A program made the translations under genes and the position numbers. From Enterovirga rhinocerotis (GTDB lineage Bacteria > Pseudomonadota > Alphaproteobacteria > Rhizobiales > Beijerinckiaceae), in NCBI RefSeq assembly GCF_004363955.1, contig NZ_SNZR01000015.1:124001-188000 (forward strand): DNA of 64,000 nucleotides, in the 5' to 3' direction. Below, in pieces: positions 1 through 7,885 of the stretch; position 1 is the stretch's first letter, and every line of letters starts with the position of its first letter. The notes beneath the pieces were generated by a model, which saw only the letters and a list, made by a program, of their open reading frames with translations, was not told where the DNA came from and made no database searches.

Positions 1-1
1 T

Positions 2-622
2 ACGCTGACGCTCGATCACGAAGGCCGCCGCCTTCAGGGAGGGGCGTTGACGTCGGATGGCGGGCTCGAGGTCATGCTCGATCTCGACCGCACGACCGTC
101 CTCGACGATGGCGATGCGGTGAAACTGGAGGACGGGCGGCTCGTCCGGATCAAGGCCGCTTCGGAGCGGCTGATCGAGATCCGGACGGACAACCCGGCGC
201 GCCTGATGAAGGTGGCCTGGCATATCGGCAATCGGCACGTTCCCACCGAGATCACCGACGACGCTCTCTATGTCGGCCATGATGGGGGCCTGCTGGAGCT
301 GGTGCGAGGTCTCGGCGCCAAGGCGCAGGAGGTCGAGCGCCCGTTCCGGCCCGAGCGCGAGGCCGGCGGCCATGCGCATCACCACGATCACGGGCATCAC
401 GATCACGATCACGATCACGGTCCCGGCTGTGGCTGCGGCCATGATCATCATCACGACCATCATCATGGGCACGATCACGGGCATGCGCATGGCGGTGGTC
501 ATGCTCACGCTCACGCTCACGCTCACTCGCACGATCACTCCCATGGTCACGATCACGGGCATGATCACGGGCATCACCATCACGACCATTCCCATGAGGG
601 GCACGGTCCGCGTCGGGCGTGA
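2..622 (+). CDS. ureE: Urease accessory protein UreE, 5' end outside window
   Basis: UreE is the nickel metallochaperone that delivers Ni2+ to the urease active site in the cytoplasm. The reading frame is open to the left edge and its first residues (TLTLDHEGRR) are family-like, so the gene starts before the window; a TTG at 47 is only an internal codon. The family core includes the GNRH segment with a metal-binding histidine. From about 361 the protein becomes a tail of roughly 85 residues with about 40 histidines, mostly HDH, HGH and HAH runs plus a CGCG pair, which should store or buffer nickel. No ureF or ureG follows; the next gene is a mucR-like regulator. Identity is firm; the start cannot be seen. 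Confidence 0.9.
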   Translation, partial: TLTLDHEGRRLQGGALTSDGGLEVMLDLDRTTVLDDGDAVKLEDGRLVRIKAASERLIEIRTDNPARLMKVAWHIGNRHVPTEITDDALYVGHDGGLLELVRGLGAKAQEVERPFRPEREAGGHAHHHDHGHHDHDHDHGPGCGCGHDHHHDHHHGHDHGHAHGGGHAHAHAHAHSHDHSHGHDHGHDHGHHHHDHSHEGHGPRRA

Positions 623-1118
623 GAGCTCCGTCTTCGGTTCGCCGAAAGGACTGCAAGAGCTGATTGTCTGTTTGATACCAAGATGATCGGGCGCGACCCT
701 TGGGCACAGGCGTGGCCAGGGGCATGAAACCGACTTGAGCGACGCCGGAGATATTTGAGGCCGTCCGATCTGCAACTCTCAGTGATGCACGGCCGGCGGG
801 CGGTCCGGGGCGCTGTTGGTCTCAGACTGCTTGAGTTCTCGGCATCGTTTTCTTCGGTCGAGGCTATGCGAGGCCTCCAGTAACGCTCTCTTAAGGTGTA
901 ATAATCCAAAGCGGGAACACTCGGCGGAGCGACCTTTAGCAACATCGGGCGCACCCCGACTTGCGGTCAACGCATCGCTCGAAACGAAAATCCGATGTCG
1001 AAACATTGGACTTTCAGCACACCAAATTTGCACCCTCCAATACCAGCCTTGACAACGAAGCCTTGGGGAAGGCATGGCGGAGGCGCCTGCTATACCAATC
1101 AAGGAAGCATTCTCAATT
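623..1118. other. Non-coding stretch upstream of mucR-like gene
   Basis: About 500 bases lie between ureE and the mucR-like gene. Base composition drops in AT-richer patches (about 880-1060), which fits a regulatory leader; MucR/Ros genes commonly repress themselves through AT-rich upstream DNA. A TTGACA at 1049-1054 could be a -35 element, but I see no good -10 hexamer at the right distance. Short frames here lack family resemblance or a convincing ribosome binding site. Confidence 0.5.
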
Positions 1119-1589
1119 ATGGACAGCAAGGAGATTGCGGACCAGCCGAACTTCATCGAGCTGACCGCTGAAGTCGTCGCCGCGTTCGTGATGCATAATT
1201 CCATTCAAAAGGGCGACCTGCCGGAGCTGATCGCCTCGGTGCACAGCTCGCTGTCGTTGCTGGCGAACCCCAAGGCGCCCGAGGCGGAGAAGCCCGTTCC
1301 GGCGGTTCCGATCAAGAAGTCGATCTCTCCGGACTACCTGATCAGCCTCGAGGATGGACGCCGCTACAAGTCTCTGAAGCGCCACCTGAGCGGCCGGGGT
1401 CTCACGCCGGAGCGCTATCGCGAGAAGTGGGGCCTGTCGCCCGACTACCCGATGGTCGCGCCGAACTATGCCAAGCAGCGCTCCGAACTGGCGAAGTCGA
1501 TGGGTCTCGGCCGTCAGCGCAAGCGCGAGCCTGAGCCCGCACCGGCTCCCGCGAAGCCCCGCCGCAGCCGTAGCGCCAGCGCCGCGTAA
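1119..1589 (+). CDS. MucR/Ros-family transcriptional regulator lacking zinc ligands
   Basis: MucR/Ros proteins are alphaproteobacterial DNA-binding regulators of exopolysaccharide, motility and cell-cycle genes. The family pattern is clear: an N-terminal FIELTAEVVAAFV segment, then a DNA-binding core with LEDGRRYKSLKRHL, the YREKWGL turn, and DYPMVAPNYA. The usual Cys2-His2 zinc site is degraded: both cysteine positions are Ser and Asp (YLISLEDG), and the second histidine region reads RHLSGRG. This resembles the Mesorhizobium Ros homologues that fold without zinc. The tail is basic and Pro/Ala-rich. I prefer ATG 1119 (156 residues, AAGGA about 12 bases upstream) because it fits the usual family N-terminus; ATG 1074 with GGGGAAGG just before it would add 15 residues. 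Confidence 0.88.
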   Translation: MDSKEIADQPNFIELTAEVVAAFVMHNSIQKGDLPELIASVHSSLSLLANPKAPEAEKPVPAVPIKKSISPDYLISLEDGRRYKSLKRHLSGRGLTPERYREKWGLSPDYPMVAPNYAKQRSELAKSMGLGRQRKREPEPAPAPAKPRRSRSASAA

Positions 1590-1663
1590 GTCGCCTGCCG
1601 CACGACGTGCGTCGGCGCACGTGCTGCGCGGGCGCAGTCGATCGGCTGTCGTGCTGGACCGAA

Positions 1664-1695
1664 AAGCCTCGCTCGGGTTCGAGCGGGGCTTTTTT
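1664..1695 (+). terminator. Rho-independent terminator after mucR-like gene
   Basis: Inverted repeat AAGCCTCGCTCG / CGAGCGGGGCTT with a GGTT loop and one G-U pair, followed by a run of six T on the + strand. It ends the mucR-like transcript and touches the 3' end of the convergent rlmJ gene. Confidence 0.85.
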
Positions 1696-2555
1696 CATGG
1701 CGTGAGCTTTCCCTCTTCTTCGACGAGGACGTCGACCCGCGTCTTGGCGTCTGCGCTCCGTCCCAGTCTCGCGGCGAGAGCCGGCAGGATCAGCGAGGCT
1801 TCCGCAGGGAGCGTCCAGGGCGGGTTGACGACGACGAGGCCGCTGCCGGCGAGCCGCGTGCCGTCCGCGCGGTCGACGAGAAGTTCGAGCCGCACGGCCG
1901 GCCTCGTCAGGATCTGCGAAAGAGTGCGGGCGACGGCGTCGACATCCCGCTCGACCTTGATCGGATACCAGAGTGCGAAGAGGCCGGTCGGCCACCGGCG
2001 CGAGGCCTTCGCCAGCCGTTCGGCGGCGCGGGCGAGTTCTCCCGGCTCCTCGAACGGGGGATCGATCAGGACGAGCCCGCGCCGTTCCTTGGGCGGAATG
2101 AGACTGCCGAGCGCCGTCCAGCCGTCGAGATGCAGGACCTTGATGTTGCGCACGTCGTTGTAGCGCGCGCGAAGACTGTCCGCGTCCGCCGGATGCTTCT
2201 CGACCAGCACCGCCTGATCTTGCGGCCGCAGCAACTCGCGGACGATGGCGGGGGAGCCGGCATAGGCGGAGGTGCCGTGGCGCGCCCGCACAGCCTGGAG
2301 GAGCGACCGCCAGGGGGCGAGCAGGGCTTCGACATCGGGCGCGAAGGGCTCCTCCATCCGGCCGACGCCCTCGATCCATTCCCCGGTCCGGGCGGCCTCG
2401 TCTCCGTCGAGGTCGTAGAGGCCGATCCCGGCATGCGTGTCGATGGTGCGGAAGGCCGCCGGCTTCTTCTGCAGATGGACGAGCATGCGCACGAGCAGCA
2501 CGTGCTTCATCACATCCGCGAAATTGCCTGCGTGGAAGGCGTGCCGGTAGTTCAT
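1695..2555 (-). CDS. rlmJ: 23S rRNA (adenine2030-N6)-methyltransferase RlmJ
   Basis: RlmJ methylates A2030 of 23S rRNA using S-adenosylmethionine. The 286-residue protein starts with the family hallmark MNYRHAFHAGNFADVMKH, has the TIDTHAGIGLYDL SAM-binding segment near residue 38, and a catalytic DPPF motif near residue 165, followed by ALWYPIK. Length and ends match the family. The ATG at 2555 is diverged from recF with only about 20 to 85 bases between starts, so the two genes share a small promoter region. Its 3' end abuts the terminator of the mucR-like gene. No oddities. Confidence 0.93.
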   Translation of the reverse strand: MNYRHAFHAGNFADVMKHVLLVRMLVHLQKKPAAFRTIDTHAGIGLYDLDGDEAARTGEWIEGVGRMEEPFAPDVEALLAPWRSLLQAVRARHGTSAYAGSPAIVRELLRPQDQAVLVEKHPADADSLRARYNDVRNIKVLHLDGWTALGSLIPPKERRGLVLIDPPFEEPGELARAAERLAKASRRWPTGLFALWYPIKVERDVDAVARTLSQILTRPAVRLELLVDRADGTRLAGSGLVVVNPPWTLPAEASLILPALAARLGRSADAKTRVDVLVEEEGKLTP

Positions 2556-2641
2556 GGCGCGATCTAGCGGGCGCGGCTATGATTGTCATGGCCGTCCGTC
2601 CGCTTCCGCCTCCGGCCATCGTCATCCCTTCAGGTTCGAGC

Positions 2642-3784
2642 GTGCACGAGCAGCCCCGCATTCATCGGCTGATCCTCCAGGATTTCCGCAGTTACGCCTC
2701 GCTCGATCTCCGGCTCTCGCGCCGGCTCGTGGCCCTGTGCGGCGAGAACGGTGCCGGCAAGACCAATATTCTCGAAGCCCTGTCGCTGTTCGCGCAGGGA
2801 CGCGGCCTGCGGCGGGCGGATTTCGCCGACATGGCCCGGCTCGGGCAGGAGCGTTTCGCGGCGTCGATCGCCCTCGGACGCGCCGAGGAGGCCGAGGAGG
2901 CGGGCCACCGGCTCGGAACGAGCTTCGCGCGCGGCGGCGAAGGGCGGAGCGAGAGGTTGTGCCGGATCGACGGCGCGACCGTCTCGTCGGCGTCGGCCTT
3001 CGCGGAGCATCTGCGCCTCGTCTGGCTGACGCCGGATCTCGACGGCCTGTTCAGGGGCACGCCCGGCGACCGGCGTCGTTTCCTCGATCGGCTCGTTCTC
3101 GCCGTCGATTCGCGCCACGGCACCCGCGTCAATGCGCTCGAACGGGCATTGCGCGCCCGCAACCGCCTGTTGGAGGAAGCGGCGGCCGGCGCCTGGCTCG
3201 ATGCGGCCGAGCGCGAACTCGCCGAACTCGCCGTCGCCGTCGCCGCGGCCCGGCGGGAGACGGCCGGCCGGCTCGATGCCGAACTGCTCGCCTCGGCGGA
3301 CAGGCCCTCGCCCTTTCCGTTCGGCCGGCTCGGCCTCGCGGGCGAGTTCGAGGACCTCGCCGCAGGCGGCGCGGCGCTCGACGTCGAGGATGCCTATCGG
3401 GCGAAGCTCCGTGCGAGCCGCGCGCGGGACGCCGCGGCCGGGCGGACCCTGGTCGGGCCGCAGGCGACGGACCTTCTCGTGCGACACGGTCCGAAGGATC
3501 TGCCGGCCGAGCTGTGCTCGACCGGCGAGCAGAAGGCGCTCCTCCTGCGGCTCGTCCTCGCCCATGCCCGGCTCGTCGAGCGGATGAGCGGCCTCGCGCC
3601 GCTGGTCTTGCTGGACGAGGTCGCCGCGCATCTCGATCCCGCCCGGCGGGCCGCGCTCTACGAGGACCTCGACGCCTTCGGAGCCCAGGTCTGGATGACG
3701 GGGGCCGATCCGGCCCTCTTCGCCGAACTCGGCGCGCGCGCCGACATCATCCGCGTCGTGCCCGGAGCGGCGGAACTCGCGTGA
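2642..3784 (+). CDS. recF: DNA replication/repair protein RecF
   Basis: RecF is an SMC-like ATPase that loads RecA at gaps with RecO and RecR. The protein has the family start RIHRLILQDFRSY, the Walker A motif GENGAGKTN, the ABC signature region STGEQKALLLRL and Walker B LVLLDEVAAHLD in the right order. I prefer GTG 2642 (VHEQPRIHRL, 380 residues, normal family length); an ATG at 2579 would add 21 residues of Pro-rich sequence with no family match. recF often sits in the dnaA-dnaN-recF-gyrB cluster; here it stands between rlmJ and tRNA/rRNA modification genes, and dnaN is about 50 kb away at 53.8 kb. Confidence 0.93.
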   Translation: MHEQPRIHRLILQDFRSYASLDLRLSRRLVALCGENGAGKTNILEALSLFAQGRGLRRADFADMARLGQERFAASIALGRAEEAEEAGHRLGTSFARGGEGRSERLCRIDGATVSSASAFAEHLRLVWLTPDLDGLFRGTPGDRRRFLDRLVLAVDSRHGTRVNALERALRARNRLLEEAAAGAWLDAAERELAELAVAVAAARRETAGRLDAELLASADRPSPFPFGRLGLAGEFEDLAAGGAALDVEDAYRAKLRASRARDAAAGRTLVGPQATDLLVRHGPKDLPAELCSTGEQKALLLRLVLAHARLVERMSGLAPLVLLDEVAAHLDPARRAALYEDLDAFGAQVWMTGADPALFAELGARADIIRVVPGAAELA

Positions 3785-3821
3785 GCCGCCGAGGCCGATG
3801 GCCGACGGCTTTGGCGTCGTG

Positions 3822-4295
3822 TCAGCGCGCGAGCGCGAAGATGGTCAGGCCGGCGACGTCCTCCTCGATCGGCAGCCAGCGCCGCGAGACGTAGAAGGCC
3901 GCTTTGGAAGACTTGGCGCAGAGATAGACCCTGTCGAAGCCCGCCTCGAACGCTTTCGCCGCCGCGGCCGCGAGCAGGAGGGTCCCGGTTCCCGAGCCGC
4001 GATGCGCGGGATCGACCCACAACGCCGCGATCCAGGGGCGGTAATCCGGCCGCTCGTCCATGTCGCTGTCGATCAGCGAGACCGTTCCGGCGAACCGCTC
4101 GCCGATCGTGGCGACGAGCGTGGTGGGGATCGTCTCCCGCCCGAGGCTCTCCCCGACCCGCCCGTCGATCTCGGCGAGCGGGACGCCCTGGTCCTGCCAC
4201 CAGGCCCGCCAGATGCGGTCTGCCACCGTCTTGCGGAACTGCGGCCGGTCGTCGAGAGGCGCGATCCGGAGGGGTGGGTCCAGGGTCTTCGGCAT
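3822..4295 (-). CDS. GNAT-family N-acetyltransferase
   Basis: Acetyl-CoA-dependent acetyltransferase of unknown substrate, 157 residues. The fold is recognisable from the ALWVDPAHRGSGTGTLLL segment (about residues 90-107), which is the acetyl-CoA-binding motif A (R/Q-x-x-G-x-G/A), and from the C-terminal YLCAKSSKAAFYVSRRW strand-helix with the usual late tyrosine. It begins 3 bases after the tadA stop on the same strand, so the two are probably co-transcribed. The neighbour does not reveal the substrate. Confidence 0.8.
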   Translation of the reverse strand: MPKTLDPPLRIAPLDDRPQFRKTVADRIWRAWWQDQGVPLAEIDGRVGESLGRETIPTTLVATIGERFAGTVSLIDSDMDERPDYRPWIAALWVDPAHRGSGTGTLLLAAAAAKAFEAGFDRVYLCAKSSKAAFYVSRRWLPIEEDVAGLTIFALAR

Positions 4296-4298
4296 CGC

Positions 4299-4760
4299 TT
4301 AGCGCCGCCCCGCGAAGAACGCCCGCAGCAGCGCCGCGGCCTCGCTCTCGCGGATGCCGCCATAGACCTCCGGCACATGATGGCAGGTCGGGTGGGAGAA
4401 GACGCGCGGGCCGTGCTCGACCCCGCCGCCCTTCGGGTCGGATGCCGCGAAGTACAGGCGCCGGATGCGGGCATGGGCGATCGCGCCTGCGCACATCGCG
4501 CAGGGCTCGAGCGTCACGTAGAGATCGCAGCCCGTGAGCCTTTCCTCGCCGAGGGCGCGGGCGGCGGCGCGGATCGCGACCATCTCGGCATGGGCGGTCG
4601 GGTCGTTGTCGGTGCGCGTGCGGTTGCCCGCGGCGGAGACGATGCGTCCGTCGCGGACGACGACGGCGCCGATGGGTACCTCGCCCGCCGCTTCCGCGAG
4701 GCGCGCCTGGGCCAGCGCCTCCGTCATGGGGCCGGGTCTCGGCCCACTCTCGTTCGACAT
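4299..4760 (-). CDS. tadA: tRNA-specific adenosine deaminase TadA
   Basis: TadA deaminates the wobble adenosine A34 of tRNA-Arg(ACG) to inosine. The zinc-dependent deaminase signature is complete: TAHAEM near residue 56 (His zinc ligand and catalytic Glu) and PCAMC near residue 87 (two Cys ligands). The 153-residue length and the N-terminal GEVPIGAVVV are typical. It is divergent from the rluB-like gene with 49 bases between start codons, and it leads a two-gene unit with the GNAT gene. Start ATG 4760; an internal Met at codon 12 is possible. Confidence 0.93.
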   Translation of the reverse strand: MSNESGPRPGPMTEALAQARLAEAAGEVPIGAVVVRDGRIVSAAGNRTRTDNDPTAHAEMVAIRAAARALGEERLTGCDLYVTLEPCAMCAGAIAHARIRRLYFAASDPKGGGVEHGPRVFSHPTCHHVPEVYGGIRESEAAALLRAFFAGRR

Positions 4761-4809
4761 CGCTCCGGAACGCCTCGCGCTCGTGAATCCGCTCTGCTAT
4801 CAGCACCCG

Positions 4810-6468
4810 ATGACCGACACCAATGACGACCATCCGCGACCGCCGCGAGGCGCCCGCGCGAGGGACGACCGACGCCCGGCCAAGGGCGGGCGTCCCTTCG
4901 ACAAAGCCTCCGGGAAGCCCCCGGGGAAGGCTCCCGGCCGATTTCCCGGAAAACCGGGCGGCAAGGGGCCCGGCAAGCCCCGTTTCGGAACCGGCCCGGC
5001 CCGATCGGGCCCGGATGGGGCGCCGCGCGATCCGGGCCGCCGGGTGGCCCGGCCGGCGGCATCGGACGCGCAGCCGGTCGTGGAGGCCGTTCCGAGCGAG
5101 GAGCGCATCGCGAAGGTGATCGCGCGGGCCGGCGTCGCCTCGCGCCGCGATGCCGAGGCGATGATCGAGGCCGGGCGCGTGACGCTGAACGGCGCGCCGC
5201 TGACCTCGCCCGCGATCAATGTCGGCCCGAACGACGTGATCACGGTCGACGGCGAGGCGCTTCCCTCGCGCGAGCGGACGCGGCTCTGGCTGTTCCACAA
5301 GCCGCGCGGCCTCGTGACGACGTTCCGCGACCCCGAAGGGCGGCCCACGGTTTTCGATTCGCTGCCGGAGGAGATGCCGCGCGTGGTCGCGATCGGCCGC
5401 CTCGACATCAACACCGAGGGGCTGCTGCTCCTCACCAATGACGGCGGCCTCGCCAAGGTGGTCGCGCATCCGGAGACCGGCTGGACGCGCCGCTATCGTG
5501 CGCGTGCCCGAGGCGAGGTCACGCAGGCCGATCTCGACCGGCTGCGCAAGGGCATCACCATCGACGGGATGGAATACGGACCGGTCGAAGCGGTGCTCGA
5601 CCGCGTCCAGGGCGACAACAGCTGGATTTCGATTTCGCTCCGCGAGGGTAAGAACCGCGAGGTCAAGCGCATCCTCGAGCATCTCGGCCTCCAGGTGAAC
5701 CGGCTGATCCGGCTCTCCTTCGGCCCGTTCCAGCTCGGAGAGCTCGAGTCGGGTCTGGTCGAGGAGATTCGGACCAAGGTCCTCAAGGAACAGCTCGGCG
5801 AAAGCCTCGCGGCCGAGGCCGGGGCGGATTTCGAAAGCCCGGTCCGAACCCCGATCGCGCCGTTCGGCAAGCCCGCCCAACTCCAGGCGCGGCCGCCGCG
5901 CTCGCGGAACGCGGCCCTGCGCGGCGAGCAAGGCCGTCCCGAGCGTCCGCCGCGCCCCGATTTCGACCGTCCCCCTCGGGCCGCGCCGTTCGAGCGCGGC
6001 GATCGCCGGAGCGCCCGGCCCAAGGAGCAGCGCGAGGAACGTCCGCGAGATCTCGTCTGGCGTGCCGATGACGACGCCCGTCCGTCGCGCCCGCCCCGCC
6101 GCGATCGCCGCGAGGACCCGAAGGCGGAGCGCGCCGCCTCGGCCTCGAAGCCGCGCAGCCGCGCGAAGCCGATCGAGGGAGGCGAGGGGCGCAGGGTCCT
6201 CGTGGAGCGCATCGTCGCGCCGCCCCGCGAGGAGCGGCGTCCCCGAGCCGAGAACGTCGATCGCCGGCGCTGGAAGGACGAGGCGAGCGACCGCAGCGAA
6301 GGCGGTTTCCGTGGCGGCGGCAAGGGCCGCGGCGCACCGGCGGCTCCGCGCGGCGGCTTCGGCGGACGGCCGGGCCCCGGGCGCCCCGCCGGAGGCGGCA
6401 AGCGGCCCTCGCCCGGCGATCGCCCCCGTCCGGGCGGCCGGCCCGGTCCGCGTCCGCCTCGTTCCTAG
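4810..6468 (+). CDS. RluB/RsuA-family pseudouridine synthase with long basic tails
   Basis: Converts a uridine in rRNA to pseudouridine; RluB-type enzymes act on 23S rRNA U2605. An S4 RNA-binding domain lies at about residues 96-150 (ERIAKVIARAGVASRRDAE), followed by the synthase domain with the catalytic Asp in GRLDINTEGLLLLT near residue 197, and KNREVKRILEHLGL. The core ends near residue 330. It is flanked by a Pro/Gly/Lys-rich N-terminal extension of about 90 residues and an Arg/Pro/Gly-rich C-terminal tail of about 215 residues ending in a GGRPGPG-rich stretch, so the 552-residue protein is almost twice the E. coli length. ATG 4810 was chosen because upstream in-frame sequence is antisense to tadA. 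rsmD follows after 9 bases. Confidence 0.9.
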   Translation: MTDTNDDHPRPPRGARARDDRRPAKGGRPFDKASGKPPGKAPGRFPGKPGGKGPGKPRFGTGPARSGPDGAPRDPGRRVARPAASDAQPVVEAVPSEERIAKVIARAGVASRRDAEAMIEAGRVTLNGAPLTSPAINVGPNDVITVDGEALPSRERTRLWLFHKPRGLVTTFRDPEGRPTVFDSLPEEMPRVVAIGRLDINTEGLLLLTNDGGLAKVVAHPETGWTRRYRARARGEVTQADLDRLRKGITIDGMEYGPVEAVLDRVQGDNSWISISLREGKNREVKRILEHLGLQVNRLIRLSFGPFQLGELESGLVEEIRTKVLKEQLGESLAAEAGADFESPVRTPIAPFGKPAQLQARPPRSRNAALRGEQGRPERPPRPDFDRPPRAAPFERGDRRSARPKEQREERPRDLVWRADDDARPSRPPRRDRREDPKAERAASASKPRSRAKPIEGGEGRRVLVERIVAPPREERRPRAENVDRRRWKDEASDRSEGGFRGGGKGRGAPAAPRGGFGGRPGPGRPAGGGKRPSPGDRPRPGGRPGPRPPRS

Positions 6469-6477
6469 GCCGCACCG

Positions 6478-7035
6478 ATGAGGATCGTCGGCGGGCGCTG
6501 GCGGGGCAGGGGGCTTGCCGTCCCCGATGCCAAGGCGCCGATCCGGCCGACCTCGGACCGGCTGCGCGAGACGCTGTTCAACGTCCTGATCCACGGCCAC
6601 GACGATGCCGTGCGCGGCGCGCGGGTGCTCGACCTCTTCGCGGGGACGGGCGCGCTCGGCCTCGAGGCGCTGTCGCGGGGGGCGGATTTCGCGATCTTCG
6701 TCGACGAGGGAGCGGCGGCGCGGGGCCTGATCCGGCAGAATGTCGAGACGCTGGGAGCCGGCGGCATGAGCCGCCTCTTCCGGCGTGACGCGACCCGGAT
6801 GGGCGCGGCGGCGCCGAACCCGCCCGTGTCGCTCGTCTTCTGCGATCCGCCCTATGGGCGCGATCTCGCCGGAGCCGCGCTGCTCTCCTGCCGCGACGGC
6901 GGCTGGTTGGCGCCCGGGGCTCTGGTGGTGGTCGAGGAGGCGGCGGCCTCCGGCTTCACGCTGCCCGAGGGCTTCGCGGAGATCGACCGCAGGCGACAGG
7001 GCGAGAGCGAGATCGTGTTCGGCCGTCTGGCCTGA
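6478..7035 (+). CDS. rsmD: 16S rRNA (guanine966-N2)-methyltransferase RsmD
   Basis: RsmD methylates G966 of 16S rRNA during 30S assembly. The 185-residue protein shows the family start MRIVGGRWRGRGL, the RPTSDRLRETLFNVL segment, the SAM-binding VLDLFAGTGALGLEAL near residue 50 and the catalytic DPPY motif near residue 123. It follows the rluB-like gene after 9 bases, an rRNA-modification pair that is probably one operon. Immediately after its stop an insertion-sequence remnant begins. Confidence 0.93.
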   Translation: MRIVGGRWRGRGLAVPDAKAPIRPTSDRLRETLFNVLIHGHDDAVRGARVLDLFAGTGALGLEALSRGADFAIFVDEGAAARGLIRQNVETLGAGGMSRLFRRDATRMGAAAPNPPVSLVFCDPPYGRDLAGAALLSCRDGGWLAPGALVVVEEAAASGFTLPEGFAEIDRRRQGESEIVFGRLA

Positions 7036-7216
7036 GGGTCCGTCCCGAAACTCATGACGCTCGCGCGATGCGGCGGGTGAGGACGATGGCGGCTGCGTAG
7101 AGGAAGGCCGTCGCAGAGGCGATGGTGGCTTCGGCGTCCGCCGAGAGCCGTCTGTTTCGATTGATCCGGGCGAAGCAGGCTATTCCTCCGCGCATGACGT
7201 GGAAGATCGCGTTGAC
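7036..7216 (-). mobile_element. IS5-family transposase C-terminal remnant with terminal repeat
   Basis: On the minus strand, reading toward the stop at 7052-7054, the frame encodes ARINRNRRLSADAEATIA followed by SATAFLYAAAIVLTRRIARA. This is the C-terminal end of an IS5-type DDE transposase (usual form FAWLGRNRRLAKDFE...). The stretch GGGTCCGTCCCGAAA at 7036-7050, just beyond the stop, resembles an IS5-group terminal inverted repeat. No full transposase or opposite terminal repeat was found before the next gene, so this is a truncated, inactive copy. The upstream limit near 7216 is approximate. Confidence 0.7.
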
Positions 7217-7380
7217 GCTCTCGCATATCGAAGTCCCGCGCGACTATATTGCCGGCGAGTGACGGGGGTCCTTATCGCTCGCTCCAAGATGGCCTGAACG
7301 ACCTTTTGGGATCACGAGCGACCCGGCTGCTCAATCTCCTCGTGGGAATCACCACCCGAAAGCGACGATCGGCCCGAGCT
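7217..7380. other. Non-coding stretch upstream of GNAT gene
   Basis: Spacer between the IS5 remnant and the GNAT gene. A frame open from about 7249 continues into the GNAT gene, but its first 44 residues have no acetyltransferase similarity, so I treat it as chance. No clear promoter elements stand out. Confidence 0.45.
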
Positions 7381-7818
7381 ATGATGCATGTTCCTGGATA
7401 CGAAATATCGAGGGATCCGAGTCGACTCGATCGCGACGTCATCTATCGGTTCCTATCCGAGGAATCATACTGGTGTCCCGGCATTCCCCGCTCGGTGGTG
7501 GAGACCTCGATTGATCATTCGCTCTGCTTTGGCGTGTACCATAACGGGGCGCAGACTGGCTTCGCACGCGTCATCACGGACCGGGCGACGTTCGCCTTGG
7601 TCGCAGATGTATTTGTCCTGCAGCCTCATCGTGGAAAGGGGCTGTCGAAATGGCTCATGCACGAAGTAATGCAGCATCCGGATCTTCGGGATCTTCGCCG
7701 GCTGTTGCTGCTGACATCAGACGCCCATTCGTTTTATAAGCAATTCGGCTTCAACGAAATCGGCAATGCGTGGCGTTTCATGGAAGTCCTTAAACCCGAC
7801 GCGTATAAGCGAGCCTAA
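7381..7818 (+). CDS. GNAT-family N-acetyltransferase
   Basis: A 145-residue GNAT protein of a widespread uncharacterised subfamily, with family marks SRLDRDVIYRFLSEESYW at the start, SLCFGVYHNGAQTGFARV, and VADVFVLQPHRGKGLSKWL (acetyl-CoA-binding motif) near residue 85, ending with SFYKQFGF. ATG 7381 (or 7384) fits the family start better than a frame open from 7249. The gene is visibly less GC-rich than its neighbours, and the IS5 remnant lies directly upstream, so horizontal acquisition is plausible. Substrate unknown. Confidence 0.82.
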   Translation: MMHVPGYEISRDPSRLDRDVIYRFLSEESYWCPGIPRSVVETSIDHSLCFGVYHNGAQTGFARVITDRATFALVADVFVLQPHRGKGLSKWLMHEVMQHPDLRDLRRLLLLTSDAHSFYKQFGFNEIGNAWRFMEVLKPDAYKRA

Positions 7819-7885
7819 ATCGCCGCTGCCCCCACGAACCGGCAGTCGACATCCCAGCAATGCGGGATGAGCTGTGCGAGCCTGC

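Noticed and set aside
381-600. Short tandem repeats that might be a CRISPR array or regulatory repeat
   Set aside because: They are in-frame His/Asp codons of the ureE tail with irregular period, and no spacers.
816-1052. A small gene between ureE and the mucR-like gene
   Set aside because: No ribosome binding site, no signal or domain pattern; overlaps equally open frames on the other strand.
3658-6600. A minus-strand open frame of about 980 codons across recF, GNAT, tadA, rluB
   Set aside because: It runs antisense to well-matched genes; high GC leaves such frames open by chance. Composition is Arg/Ala/Pro only.
7249-7380. A 44-residue N-terminal extension of the GNAT gene
   Set aside because: It has no similarity to the family and the family start is at 7381.
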